DNA of 38,800 nucleotides, from positions 1-38,800 of the forward strand of contig CAYVQU010000031.1 in assembly GCA_964453155.1 (NCBI GenBank). Reading direction: 5' to 3'. Under the pieces are notes generated by a model. The model saw only the letters and a program-made list of their open reading frames with translations. It had not been told where the DNA came from and did not search any database. Below, piece by piece: positions 1 through 9,162 of this stretch. Positions within the stretch are counted from its first letter, which is position 1. Each line of letters starts with the position of its first letter. Made by a program: the position numbers and the translations under genes. The DNA is from CAYVQU01 sp964453155. GTDB taxonomy: Bacteria; Chloroflexota; Anaerolineae; Anaerolineales; UBA11858.

Positions 1-27
1 TCGCAAAAACAATCCTAATAATCTTTG

Positions 28-55
28 GTAGGGGCACAGCATGCTGTGCCCCTAC
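28..55. repeat. perfect 28-bp palindrome
   Basis: The arms GTAGGGGCACAGCA and TGCTGTGCCCCTAC are exact reverse complements with no spacer. It lies directly upstream of the first gene and could form a hairpin or cruciform. Its right half, ATGCTGTGCCCCTA, is almost repeated at the start codon of the next gene (75-87). I regard it as one member of the word-palindrome repeats that fill most gaps of this window; a terminator for an upstream gene is also possible, although no T-run follows. Confidence 0.85.
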
Positions 56-56
56 T

Positions 57-74
57 TTGGCGTATAATTGCTTC
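57..74 (+). promoter_or_regulatory. probable -10 promoter of a leaderless gene
   Basis: A perfect TATAAT (62-67) ends 7 nt before the ATG at 75, so transcription should begin at or next to the start codon, and there is no Shine-Dalgarno sequence. The 13-mer TTGGCGTATAATT here recurs exactly at 33144-33156 in front of another gene with the same geometry. No convincing -35 box is visible. Confidence 0.6.
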
Positions 75-3000
75 ATGCTGTGCCCTAATTGCAACTTCGA
101 CAATCCCCACGAAATGCTGTTCTGTGGGATGTGTGGGACTCATATCGCCACGGCTTGTGAAAACTGTCAGGCGGTGATGCCGCTGCCATTCCAATTCTGC
201 GGAAAATGCGGAGCCAAACTCACCGAGGGGCAGACGGAAGCAGCCACGCTTGAAATGAATGCAATACCGGTTGCGGCGACTGCCTCCCAACTCCCCCCCC
301 TTTCGACCGAATCCCCATCTCCAAGTTCAGGACCGACGCCGCTGGTTGGTGAGCGGCGGTACGCGACGATTGTGATCGCGGACGTTAAAGGTTCGACGAA
401 ATTGATGGAAGTATTGGGGACCGAGGAATGGGTAATCGTCATGAACAAGGTTTTGCAGACGATGGCGGGAGAAATCCATCGGTTTGGCGGAGAAGTCGAT
501 CAATTCCGCGGCGATGGGTTGGTGGCTTTCTTTGGTACTCGCTCGGCCCACGAAGATGATCCTGAACGGGCGGTCTTGGCCAGCTTGATGATGCAGTTTG
601 CAATCGGAAAACTGGCGGAAGAATTGGATACATCCCAAGAAATCGACCTAAAAATCCGAGTGGGGATCAACACCGGGGAAGTGATCGCGGGCAGTATTGG
701 CAACGGAACCCAACACAGTGAAGATACCGCTATGGGCGGCTCAATCGCTCTGGCGGCCCGATTAGAGAGCACGGCTGAACCTGGGACGGTTTTGGTTAGC
801 GAGAACACCTATCGGTTGACTGAACATCAATTTCGGTGGGAACCATTAGGAGAGGTGACGGTGCGCGGGATCAGCCGTCCGGTGGCCGTATTCCGGCCAT
901 TGGCACCCCTCTCTGAATCCGAGCAAGAACACCGGTTGCAGGAGTATGGGCTGTCTATCCCCCTAATTGGGCGGGAATCGGAGAGTCGGCAACTTTTATC
1001 CGCAATAGACGATTTACGCAACGGGGTCGGGGGGATCGCGATGGTCAGTGGCATGGCCGGGTTGGGCAAATCCCGCCTGATCACCGAAGTTGAACAGGCC
1101 GTCCGCCGGGAGGAGGCCCTGGCGCCCGCAGGGGAACCCGTGATCACCTGGCTGCGGGGGCGCGCCCGGTCTTATGGTCATTCGCTGCCCCACTCGATGT
1201 GGATTGATGCCGTTCACCGCTGGTTGGGCATGGAAGATTGGGCCAGTCAGGATGAAATTTTGGAACGACTGCGCCACAAATCGCAGGAGTTGTGGGGGGA
1301 TTCCTATGAAGAGTATTATCCTTACCTGGCCAAATTCTTATCCTTAACGCTTGAAAAGACGTTTTTAGATTGGATTGAACACTTGGAGGCCGAAGGGCTG
1401 CGACAGCAATTTTTCCATGTGATCCGCAAATGGGTAGAGGCCCTGGCGGAGAGAGGCCCGGTCATTTTTGTATTCACCGAAGCCCATTGGGCCGATGGGG
1501 CTTCGTTAGCATTGCTCGAACACTGTCTGGATTTGTGTGAGCAGTTGCCCGTACTGTGGATGGTCGTCTACCGTCCCGATCCAACCGCGATGACCTGGAA
1601 TTTCAATCATTTTGTTGAGACCGAATTTCCCCATCGGTTGACGTCCATCGAATTGGCGCCGTTATCCGATACCGATGGTAAAACGTTGTTGGATTATTTG
1701 ATCAACCCCAATATTCTCCCTGATCCGCTGCAGGCTGATATTGTCACTCGCGCCGAAGGGAATCCGTATTTTCTGGCCGAGATCGTGCGCTCGATGATCG
1801 ACCGCGAAATTTTGGTGCGCCATTCTGACAATGGGGGTTGGAAAATCACCCAACCACAGGCCACACTCGATTTACCTAGTTCCCTGATCAACCTGTTATC
1901 TGCCCGAATCGCGCGGCTATCACGGGAAGAACGAACAATTTTGCAATTAGCCGCGGTCATTGGGACAGTGTTTTGGGCGGATATTTTGCCGGCTTTAGCG
2001 GGGGAAGCCGCGGATATCGACAAGCAGTTGACCGCCCTCCAACGGAATCGCTTGATCCGAGAACGAGGGTGTCTTTCAGATCTGGGGACCGAGTATGTGT
2101 TCTTGTCGGCCCTAATCCGAGATGCGGCTTACGAAAGTCTGTTAGCCACCCAACGAGCCGAGTATCATCTGGTTATTGCCGAATTCCTAGAAAAACTGGT
2201 CCAAGAGACTGTGTTACCCCAGTATCACGGTTTTATCGCCTACCATTATCGACAAGCTGATGTTTGTCAAAAAGAGTTATTCCACACGCTATTAGCTGCT
2301 GAAAATGCGCAAAAAGTTTACGCCAATTCAGAGGCCTTAAAACAATATTCGCGCGCTTTAGATTTACTAGATGAGTTAGACGACTGCGATGATCCCCCTA
2401 CCCATCAGGTTATCAACGAATGGCGCTTAGAGGCCTTGACCGGACTAGGAAAAATCAATTTTGGGATCGGCGAAATTGCCACCGCCGAAGAACACCTGCG
2501 GACGGCGGTTAATCTGGGCCGGGAGATGGGCGTTGATCCCCAAGGGTTAACCCGCCTTTTTTATTGGCTGGGCGAAGTCCTATTTTGGCAAAACCAATAT
2601 GATGAACCAATTCATCTCGGGGAGGAGGGGCTCTACTATTTAGGGGAAAACAACCAAAATGTCGAGGCCGCCCTAATGAACCAATTGATCGCCATTGGTT
2701 GCTCCCAACTCGGGGATCATGAAAAATTCATCGAATTCACCCAAAGAACCGCCAGTTTCATCCAGAAATTACCTTATACCGAAGAATTACGCCCCGCTTA
2801 CGATCATATTGTCGGACTCCACGCGTATTCCCTCAAAGAAATTTCCGCCGCCGAACACTGGATTTCCATTTTCAAACAAAAAGCTGAAGAACTGCATGAC
2901 GTGCGCGCCTTAGGAGAAGTATACAACCACACCGCGTCATTGCTCTATCGGCAAGGAGATTTGAGGGCGGCAATTCGAAACTACCGCAAAGCAATCGATC

Positions 3001-4154
3001 ATTTCTCGCAAATCGGCGATGACAAACACACCTGTCGATCACTGCGCGGGTTAGGAGCCTGCTATTTACAGGCCGGAAATTTGGAAAATGCCAAAGACAG
3101 CATTCGGTTATCGCTGGAAAAAGCCAAAGTTATTGACAATCCCATTGATTTTGCCCTGGGATATTGGTTCGAAGCCCAAATACAACGCTGCGCGGGTTTA
3201 TTAGAAGAAGCTGCCGCAACCTTCAAAAAGGCGGAGGTACTGGCCCAAGAAATCAAAGTGATCCGCGGGGGGTGGGCATTCTTAGGTTTGGGTCAGGTTC
3301 ATTTCTCCCAGGCCAATGCCCAGGAAATTATGGGGGACTTCCAATCCATTTTAGAGGAAGACGCTTTTTTGATCTATCGAAATCCCTATCAGGCGACTAA
3401 TATTCTCAGCAAACTCGAACGGTCTTTCGATGATCCAACATTCTTTAAAAATTATGCAGATGAATTTCGTCAGAATCATCCCGAAATTAGCCACGCGCCC
3501 TTCAATCAATGGTATCTGACACCATGCGAATTAACGCCTATGGCGGACGAGCCAGACTGCCTGGAGACATTCGCAACCGATATTTCCTCCGTTTGGAAAT
3601 GGGTTGACCCATTTGACGATTGCGCCTATGCTGTCGATCAGGGTTTGATCATTCAAGCAGCCAATGAACGCAATTTTCACCATATCAACCGCAGCGCACC
3701 CCGCTTCATCTACCGCACGCCCCTCTCAGGTGATTTTACAATCCAGACAATTTGCTCACAGTCTTCAGACGAGCAACCCGGAATCGGAGGCCTACTGATC
3801 TGGCAAAACGATAAAAATTGGCTGTGCCTGGAGTTGGGCGCCCGCGGCCCCGATGAAATGATCTTCAGAGGTTTTCAGGATAACTATGACCGGGTATTCG
3901 GCCGGGGCCGCTTACACGCCAACACCGCCCATTTGCGGCTCGAAAAACGCGGGTATCAGATTGCGGCTTATTGCAGCCCCGATGGCCAGGACTGGTACTT
4001 TGTCGGCGAAACGCACATTCCAACCGGGGAACCCATTTATCCCGGTTTGCATGCCAACGGCCATATCAACCGGTTGATTTATCCAGGCGCGTATCCGACG
4101 GGTACTGCGCTGCAGTTTGAAGAACTGAAAATCTGGGGTGATACCGGAACATGA
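75..4154 (+). CDS. zinc-ribbon / class III cyclase homology / AAA ATPase / TPR signalling protein
   Basis: The protein has about 1359 residues. An N-terminal double zinc ribbon (CPNC, CGMCG, CENC, CGKCG; residues 3-46) is followed by a class III adenylate/guanylate cyclase domain (about 94-275), then an AAA/NB-type ATPase with Walker A GMAGLGKS (about 326-333), a long helical TPR-like region, and a C-terminal beta-sandwich resembling DUF1349. The two metal-binding Asp are present (ADVKGST and FRGDG), but the transition-state Asn of the usual VNLAARLE motif is replaced (IALAARLE). Cyclase activity is therefore doubtful and the domain may be regulatory. The start is set at ATG 75 because the earlier TTG at 57 overlaps the TATAAT box. 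The stop overlaps the next start (ATGA), so the two genes are probably translationally coupled. The true ligand and output are unknown. Confidence 0.9.
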   Translation: MLCPNCNFDNPHEMLFCGMCGTHIATACENCQAVMPLPFQFCGKCGAKLTEGQTEAATLEMNAIPVAATASQLPPLSTESPSPSSGPTPLVGERRYATIVIADVKGSTKLMEVLGTEEWVIVMNKVLQTMAGEIHRFGGEVDQFRGDGLVAFFGTRSAHEDDPERAVLASLMMQFAIGKLAEELDTSQEIDLKIRVGINTGEVIAGSIGNGTQHSEDTAMGGSIALAARLESTAEPGTVLVSENTYRLTEHQFRWEPLGEVTVRGISRPVAVFRPLAPLSESEQEHRLQEYGLSIPLIGRESESRQLLSAIDDLRNGVGGIAMVSGMAGLGKSRLITEVEQAVRREEALAPAGEPVITWLRGRARSYGHSLPHSMWIDAVHRWLGMEDWASQDEILERLRHKSQELWGDSYEEYYPYLAKFLSLTLEKTFLDWIEHLEAEGLRQQFFHVIRKWVEALAERGPVIFVFTEAHWADGASLALLEHCLDLCEQLPVLWMVVYRPDPTAMTWNFNHFVETEFPHRLTSIELAPLSDTDGKTLLDYLINPNILPDPLQADIVTRAEGNPYFLAEIVRSMIDREILVRHSDNGGWKITQPQATLDLPSSLINLLSARIARLSREERTILQLAAVIGTVFWADILPALAGEAADIDKQLTALQRNRLIRERGCLSDLGTEYVFLSALIRDAAYESLLATQRAEYHLVIAEFLEKLVQETVLPQYHGFIAYHYRQADVCQKELFHTLLAAENAQKVYANSEALKQYSRALDLLDELDDCDDPPTHQVINEWRLEALTGLGKINFGIGEIATAEEHLRTAVNLGREMGVDPQGLTRLFYWLGEVLFWQNQYDEPIHLGEEGLYYLGENNQNVEAALMNQLIAIGCSQLGDHEKFIEFTQRTASFIQKLPYTEELRPAYDHIVGLHAYSLKEISAAEHWISIFKQKAEELHDVRALGEVYNHTASLLYRQGDLRAAIRNYRKAIDHFSQIGDDKHTCRSLRGLGACYLQAGNLENAKDSIRLSLEKAKVIDNPIDFALGYWFEAQIQRCAGLLEEAAATFKKAEVLAQEIKVIRGGWAFLGLGQVHFSQANAQEIMGDFQSILEEDAFLIYRNPYQATNILSKLERSFDDPTFFKNYADEFRQNHPEISHAPFNQWYLTPCELTPMADEPDCLETFATDISSVWKWVDPFDDCAYAVDQGLIIQAANERNFHHINRSAPRFIYRTPLSGDFTIQTICSQSSDEQPGIGGLLIWQNDKNWLCLELGARGPDEMIFRGFQDNYDRVFGRGRLHANTAHLRLEKRGYQIAAYCSPDGQDWYFVGETHIPTGEPIYPGLHANGHINRLIYPGAYPTGTALQFEELKIWGDTGT

Positions 4155-7150
4155 TGGCACATAACGAAGACGATTTTATTATCAAGTACCATCCCAAATA
4201 TCGAAAATTCCGGCTGCTCATGCGGAAAAGAGTCATCGATATCCTGCTGGTTTCCAGCATCTATGATTCTTTCATCATGGAAGAAGATGCCCGGCTTTCA
4301 GACCAGATTTATGAGGAGTTCCACAACCTGAGTTTGCGGACCCTGCCGCATATTTCGAGAGCTTCTACGGTCCAGCAAGCCATGGAGTTACTCGAGGAGC
4401 GGGAATTCGATTTGGTCATCACGATGCGCCGCATTGGGGAACTCAACCCGTGGTCCTTTGCCGAAAAAGTCAAGCAGAAATACGACCTGCCCGTCATCCT
4501 GTTACTGAATAATTCAACCGAGATTCAATATGTGCAGCCCAACCAGATGCAGGCCAACCATATTGATGATGTGTTTGTCTGGAACGGGAATTCAAACGTC
4601 TTTGTGGCGATCATTAAATTACTCGAAGACCGGATGAACATCGATGATGACATCCGGCATGGCGATGTGCGCGCCATCATTGTGGTCGAGGATTCGATCC
4701 GGTTTTCATCGCTGTATTTACCCGAGTTATACGGCGAAATCATGCGGCAGACCCGGCGGTTGATTTACGAGGGGAGTAACGATTACCACACCCTGCTGCA
4801 AATGAGTTCGCGCCCCAAAATACTACTGGCGCGTACTTATGAAGAGGCAATGGCGTATTATGAGCACTACAAAAACAACTTACTCGGGTTAATCAGCGAT
4901 GTCCGGTTCCCAAAAGATGGAATCCACACCAAGGACGCGGGCTTCGATTTGGTCCACACGATCCGGCAAGAAGCCCCGACTCTGCCAATTTTGATCCAAT
5001 CCAGCGAGGAAAATAACCGGGAACGGGCGCAAGATCTCCAGGCTTATTTTGTGAACAAAAACAATCGCTCTCTCGTTCACGAAGTCCGCAACTTTATGCT
5101 GGAATATATGGGGTTTGGATCCTTTACCTTCCGCAGCCAAACCGACGAAATCATCGGGGTTGCCAATAATGTTTTCGAGCTTAAAGAGATCATCCAAAGA
5201 ATTCCGATCCAATCGGTGGTTTATCATGCCGGGCATGATCATTTTTCTGGGTGGTTATCGGCGCGGGGTGAATTTGGGATGGCACGGAAACTGAAACCCC
5301 GCAAAGTTTCGGATTTCGATAATGAGGAGGGTTTGCGGCAACTGCTCATCAACTCGATTGACGAAATTTTGCAGGAGCGGCTGGGGGTGATCGTCGACTT
5401 TGATCGGGAGAACTACCAACCTAATTCCCGCTATGTCCGCCTGCGGCCAGGGTCATTGGGTGGTAAAGGCCGCGGGATCGCGTTCCTCGTCTATCTGCGC
5501 AGCCTCTTCAATGCCGGATTCCGCAAAGAATTTCCAAACATCTCCATTCAAGTTCCCAAAACTTTCGTAATTGGAACCGATGAGTTCGAGAAATTCATGC
5601 AACGCAATAACTTGTATGATTTTGCCTTTACCGAGGTTTCAGATGAGATCATCAAAGAACGCTTCCTGCAGGCTCACATCTCTGATTCGCTGCGGTCTGA
5701 TCTGAAATTTATTTTCGAAAATATGCACCGGCCGCTCGCAGTGCGATCATCCAATATATTCGAGGATTCCCTTTTTCAGCCATTTGCAGGGGTTTTTGCA
5801 ACCTACATGATCCCCAATTGTCACCCAGATCCCGATTTTCGGGTCAACCAACTATTGGATGCCATCAAAATGGTTTATGCGTCCACCTATTTGAACCTGG
5901 CCCGTTCGTATGCGGATACTTTGCAAGTATCACTGGCTGGTTCGCGCATGGCTGTGGTCATCCAAGAAGTCGTCGGGCAGAAACACGGCGATCGATATTA
6001 CCCCTGCTACTCGGGAACGGCGGCTTCATATAACTATTACCCCCTCGGCGAGCATCTCAAACCCGAAGACCGGATCGCCTATCTCGTCTTGGGACTGGGG
6101 AAAACGATTGTGGATGGCGGACTGGCCCGGCGTTTCAGCCCCAAACGTCCCAAGGTAAATATCTATTCAGATACAGTACAAAAGATCAAAGAGAGTCAGC
6201 AAAGCTTTTATGCGGTCCAACTGGCCTGTAATCAAGGCGTCGATATCCAGAAGGGCGAGTATAGTTTCCTGAATAATTTCGATCTGGGCGCTGCTATTCA
6301 GGATCAAACCCTCACCGAAATTGCCGATACCTTCAACCCCAACGATGGCCGGTTTTCAAGCGGTTATTGGGACAATAATAGCGGCGCACCGGTCATCACC
6401 TTTGATCGCCAGATTAAATATAAAACCTTCCCGATGGCCCAGGTAATTAACCGCGTCCTGCAACTTGGAGAGGAGGCCATGGGATGTCCGGTGGAAATCG
6501 AATTTGCGGGTGGGTTCCCCACCGATACGGATGAACAGCCCACGTTTAGCTTGCTCCAAATCCGCCCGTTTGTAGAACACGAGGAGACTTTGAGTTACGA
6601 AGCCGAGGTAACGCGGGAAGATATGTTCGTATTTTCCACCCAGATTTCCGGAAACCGGGTACTGAAAAATGTGTGCGATATCGTCTATGTCAAACCCGAG
6701 ACTTTTGATAACACTCAGACCCTGCTCATGGTCAAAGAAATCAGCCGAATCAATGCTGGATTAGTTGCCACGCAGACCCCTTATATTTTAATCGGCCCCG
6801 GACGGTGGGGGACTCACGACCGGCATCTGGGGATCCCAGTGGATTGGACAGCCATCAACGGGGCGCGGGTCATCATGGAAGTAGACCTGCCCAACTTCAT
6901 CGTCGATCACTCCCAGGGGAGTCATTTCTTCCACAACATTATCTCAATGGGGATTCCCTATCTATGTGTGAAGCAGCGCTCAAAGACCGATTATCTGGAT
7001 TGGGCATGGCTGGATTCTCAGGACGTTATCACGGAAACCGCCTACTTCAAGCACATCCGCACCCACTCGCCCCTATTGGTGTCAATCAATGGAAAAAAAC
7101 AAGAGGGTCGCATCTTGAAGCCGGAGGCAGCGGAACACTGGCTGAAGTGA
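4151..7150 (+). CDS. receiver-like / PEP-synthase (PPDK N-terminal) domain protein
   Basis: A 999-residue protein whose start overlaps the preceding stop. Residues about 27-150 resemble a response-regulator receiver without the acceptor Asp (the strand reads VITMRRIG). Residues about 170-315 form a second receiver with a plausible acceptor Asp240 (GLISDVRFP) and acidic VVEDS. From about 430 the sequence matches the ATP-grasp pyruvate/PEP-binding domain of PEP synthase and pyruvate phosphate dikinase: SLGGKGRG near 435 and VRSSNIFEDS near 531, then FAG. The swivelling phospho-His domain and the PEP-binding barrel of true PEP synthase are missing, so it is more likely a sensor or phosphotransfer protein than a metabolic enzyme. 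Its pairing with the cyclase/AAA protein suggests one pathway. Confidence 0.8.
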   Translation: MMAHNEDDFIIKYHPKYRKFRLLMRKRVIDILLVSSIYDSFIMEEDARLSDQIYEEFHNLSLRTLPHISRASTVQQAMELLEEREFDLVITMRRIGELNPWSFAEKVKQKYDLPVILLLNNSTEIQYVQPNQMQANHIDDVFVWNGNSNVFVAIIKLLEDRMNIDDDIRHGDVRAIIVVEDSIRFSSLYLPELYGEIMRQTRRLIYEGSNDYHTLLQMSSRPKILLARTYEEAMAYYEHYKNNLLGLISDVRFPKDGIHTKDAGFDLVHTIRQEAPTLPILIQSSEENNRERAQDLQAYFVNKNNRSLVHEVRNFMLEYMGFGSFTFRSQTDEIIGVANNVFELKEIIQRIPIQSVVYHAGHDHFSGWLSARGEFGMARKLKPRKVSDFDNEEGLRQLLINSIDEILQERLGVIVDFDRENYQPNSRYVRLRPGSLGGKGRGIAFLVYLRSLFNAGFRKEFPNISIQVPKTFVIGTDEFEKFMQRNNLYDFAFTEVSDEIIKERFLQAHISDSLRSDLKFIFENMHRPLAVRSSNIFEDSLFQPFAGVFATYMIPNCHPDPDFRVNQLLDAIKMVYASTYLNLARSYADTLQVSLAGSRMAVVIQEVVGQKHGDRYYPCYSGTAASYNYYPLGEHLKPEDRIAYLVLGLGKTIVDGGLARRFSPKRPKVNIYSDTVQKIKESQQSFYAVQLACNQGVDIQKGEYSFLNNFDLGAAIQDQTLTEIADTFNPNDGRFSSGYWDNNSGAPVITFDRQIKYKTFPMAQVINRVLQLGEEAMGCPVEIEFAGGFPTDTDEQPTFSLLQIRPFVEHEETLSYEAEVTREDMFVFSTQISGNRVLKNVCDIVYVKPETFDNTQTLLMVKEISRINAGLVATQTPYILIGPGRWGTHDRHLGIPVDWTAINGARVIMEVDLPNFIVDHSQGSHFFHNIISMGIPYLCVKQRSKTDYLDWAWLDSQDVITETAYFKHIRTHSPLLVSINGKKQEGRILKPEAAEHWLK

Positions 7151-7185
7151 TTTTTTGTCAATAAAGATCATGATAGTTTAATGAG

Positions 7186-7221
7186 GAAGCCAGGAAAGCA
7201 GGAGAAAAATTTCCTGGCTTC
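7186..7221. terminator. inverted repeat between convergent genes, likely bidirectional terminator
   Basis: A 12-bp perfect stem, GAAGCCAGGAAA (7186-7197) with TTTCCTGGCTTC (7210-7221), lies between the ends of two convergent genes. The words AGGAAGCC and TTTCCTGG are repeated beyond the stem (to 7240), so it also belongs to the repeat-word palindromes of this genome. There is no long T-run, so efficiency as an intrinsic terminator is uncertain. Confidence 0.6.
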
Positions 7222-7241
7222 TTGGTTTCCTGGTTTCCTTA

Positions 7242-8045
7242 TTATTTAGGATCAACCTTCAAGACCACTCCTTTTTTCGCCAGTTTTCTTCGAGTGCCAA
7301 TAATCACTGGCTGAAAATAACCTTCATCCAATCTGCGAACATCTTGAAACCCAGCTAGTTCCAATAAATCCATCAATTTCTCTATCTCGACGGCATAATA
7401 TTTGGCCCGCATGACGTGGGTTTTTGGCGGAGAGCTGCCATCATCTTCGACGAAATACATCGAGACGGTGTATTGATCGCCCTCATAATCCCGCACCTGG
7501 AAGATAAAATAGCGTTTATCCCCCTCCTGGCGGACACCATGGGGAATCAGCTTGCCATCTTCACGACCTTCAGCCTCATAGTCTCGAACCGAGATCAAGC
7601 AGCCGCCCCCAGGTTTGCAACATTGATAAAACTGGTGGAACGCGGTCAAGATATCATCATCCGTGAGTAAATGGGGGACCGAATTATCCGTTGAGAGCAC
7701 CAGATCAAATTGACCTTGATGGAGATCGTAGGCCTGACGCATATCTCCGGCTCGAAAATTGATTACCAACTCCCGTTGCGCGGCTTCATCTTTGGCGCGC
7801 GCAATCGCGGCTGGTGATAAATCTGAGGCTGTGACCGAATACCCCAATCCGGCCAAACCCAAACTCTGCGTACCGATACCGCAGGAAATGTCCAGAACAT
7901 CCAGCACATGGTTCCCCCACTCTCGGCAGATGATTTGATCGATCCAGTTGCCGTGTTTCTTTATCGAGGCGTCAAATCCTTGCCAGAACAGCAAATGATA
8001 AAGCGAGCTCATTTGATCGTAAAATTTCTGGGTGGTCATGGTCAT
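7242..8045 (-). CDS. class I SAM-dependent methyltransferase
   Basis: The protein has 267 residues. SAM-binding motif I reads LDISCGIGTQ near residue 52, followed by an acidic second-strand end (TASDLSPAAI), the GDM motif, and motif IV around DLVLSTDNSVPHL, then CKPGGG. This is a complete Rossmann-type methyltransferase of the glycine/sarcosine N-methyltransferase-like or UbiE-like type; the substrate cannot be told. The start at 8045 is supported by GGAGG 8 nt upstream. It is transcribed convergently with the receiver/PEP-synthase-like gene and stands alone. Confidence 0.85.
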   Translation of the reverse strand: MTMTTQKFYDQMSSLYHLLFWQGFDASIKKHGNWIDQIICREWGNHVLDVLDISCGIGTQSLGLAGLGYSVTASDLSPAAIARAKDEAAQRELVINFRAGDMRQAYDLHQGQFDLVLSTDNSVPHLLTDDDILTAFHQFYQCCKPGGGCLISVRDYEAEGREDGKLIPHGVRQEGDKRYFIFQVRDYEGDQYTVSMYFVEDDGSSPPKTHVMRAKYYAVEIEKLMDLLELAGFQDVRRLDEGYFQPVIIGTRRKLAKKGVVLKVDPK

Positions 8046-8058
8046 GGAAACAACCTCC

Positions 8059-8190
8059 AGCGATTAAAATCGCGGCAACAACTGCGAAACCTGCCTGCGC
8101 AGGTTGGGATTTAGTCGCCGAAGGGGGACTTCGCAAGGGTTGGTGCAGTTTTCGCGGAGCATACCCTTGGAGTACAACTGACAATTTCAT
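8059..8190. repeat. composite palindromic repeat region
   Basis: The gap between two minus-strand genes contains several small palindromes: CGATTAAAATCG-like words near 8061, AACCTGC/GCAGGTT with a 4-nt loop (8088-8105), and longer word repeats such as GCCGAAGGGGGACTTCGC (8117-8134) followed by GGGT and CCCTT words. I see no gene in it. Confidence 0.5.
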
Positions 8191-8207
8191 TCTCCGAATT
8201 GGGTTGG

Positions 8208-8780
8208 TTATGGTTCAATTTCATCTAGAATTTCCATAATTCGGTCGCGATAAGTCAAATCGCGATCAGGAACTTCGGGGTTCAATTGGGCCCCAATCTC
8301 AAAGAAATGCCGGCGGCCGCGACCCATTTCTTGCCCGGCAGCCGTATGCATATCGAGGGCATAATCCGGGATTTCGGGTTGAGCCGCCCCTTGTGCGGCC
8401 ATCAGGTTGACCCATACGATCATCTCATCACTGGTGCGGTCTTTCTGGCATCCACACAAATACCGCACTGCATGAACGGCGAAAAGTTTCCGCTCCCCCA
8501 AGCTGCGGTCGAACGTGCAAATCATTTGATACAGAGAGTTGATTAAAACTGGAGCATTGGGATCACCAAAGCCGATGTCCTCTACTGAAATGACCATCAA
8601 CCGTTGCCAGAGATAATCTTCCAGTGCCGGGCTGGTGATGACCATCTCATGGGCAATCAGGGCGGCATTCTCGGTGTTGCCGCGCCGGATTTCCTTCTGC
8701 AGTGCAGAAATAATTTGGTCAGCTGGATAGCCATTATATGTTTTGACAGCTTGCCAGGGGTCGCGATTTTGATTTGACAT
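8208..8780 (-). CDS. standalone RarA/MgsA C-terminal-domain protein
   Basis: A 190-residue protein that resembles only the C-terminal (MgsA_C) part of the replication-associated recombination ATPase RarA/MgsA. The family signature is visible: paired helices with ISALQKEIRRGN, a gap, then WQRLMVISVEDIGFGDPNAP. There is no Walker A or B, so it cannot hydrolyse ATP itself. AGGAGAG, 4 nt before ATG 8780, supports the start. In full-length RarA this region mediates oligomerisation; here it might bind the same partners. The function of the free domain is unknown to me. Confidence 0.7.
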   Translation of the reverse strand: MSNQNRDPWQAVKTYNGYPADQIISALQKEIRRGNTENAALIAHEMVITSPALEDYLWQRLMVISVEDIGFGDPNAPVLINSLYQMICTFDRSLGERKLFAVHAVRYLCGCQKDRTSDEMIVWVNLMAAQGAAQPEIPDYALDMHTAAGQEMGRGRRHFFEIGAQLNPEVPDRDLTYRDRIMEILDEIEP

Positions 8781-8803
8781 AATTCTCTCCTGAGAGTGAT
8801 ATT

Positions 8804-8843
8804 TGAACGCAGATGACGCCGATTTTGCAGATGAGCGCGGATT
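8804..8843. repeat. repeat of the CGCAGATGA word family
   Basis: The words GAACGCAGATGACG and GCAGATGAGCGCGGATT are near-duplicates. The same family makes a full inverted repeat at 18958-19028. Confidence 0.55.
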
Positions 8844-8865
8844 TAAAGTGCGTTATTAGGCCGTG

Positions 8866-8944
8866 TTGACATTTGGATATTTCTCTCTAGAAATGGATAA
8901 TTTCAACTTTCGCTAATTTCTCTAGCGATTACTTGAAATGTCAA
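8866..8944. repeat. 79-bp element with 9-bp terminal inverted repeats
   Basis: The ends TTGACATTT and AAATGTCAA are perfect inverted repeats, with internal repeats of ATTTCTCTAG words. It resembles a miniature inverted-repeat element, but no target-site duplication is obvious. The TTGACA at the left end could also be a -35 box. Confidence 0.5.
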
Positions 8945-8978
8945 TACTACCTAGCGTACTATCTCAAACATGATTATA

Positions 8979-9082
8979 AGCAGTTTTTGAAAAGATTCAG
9001 AAAAAATACAAGCTTAAACCGAAAACTGCTCAGGCGTGGCGGTTTTTCTTGCCAGTTTTATTTCAGAACACAACCGCCACGC
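8979..9082. repeat. two adjacent inverted repeats
   Basis: First pair: AGCAGTTTT (8979-8987) with AAAACTGCT (9022-9030). Second pair: GCGTGGCGGTT (9034-9044) with AACCGCCACGC (9072-9082). The rest of the gap 8781-9162 shows no gene; a CGTATCACGATAC word near 9121 is related to the repeats at 19810 and 32202. Confidence 0.6.
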
Positions 9083-9162
9083 ACATAAACCTCCTATCTG
9101 ATCAAAAACGACAAATTTCACGTATCACGATACAGAACTCAATTCACATTTGGAGCAGGGTT

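Noticed and set aside
8866..8944. True insertion sequence
   Set aside because: It has terminal inverted repeats but is only 79 bp, has no transposase and no clear target duplication; kept as a repeat only.
9049..9162. Upstream start for the serine hydrolase
   Set aside because: It would place 38 residues ahead of an otherwise perfect lipoprotein signal peptide and covers a palindrome.
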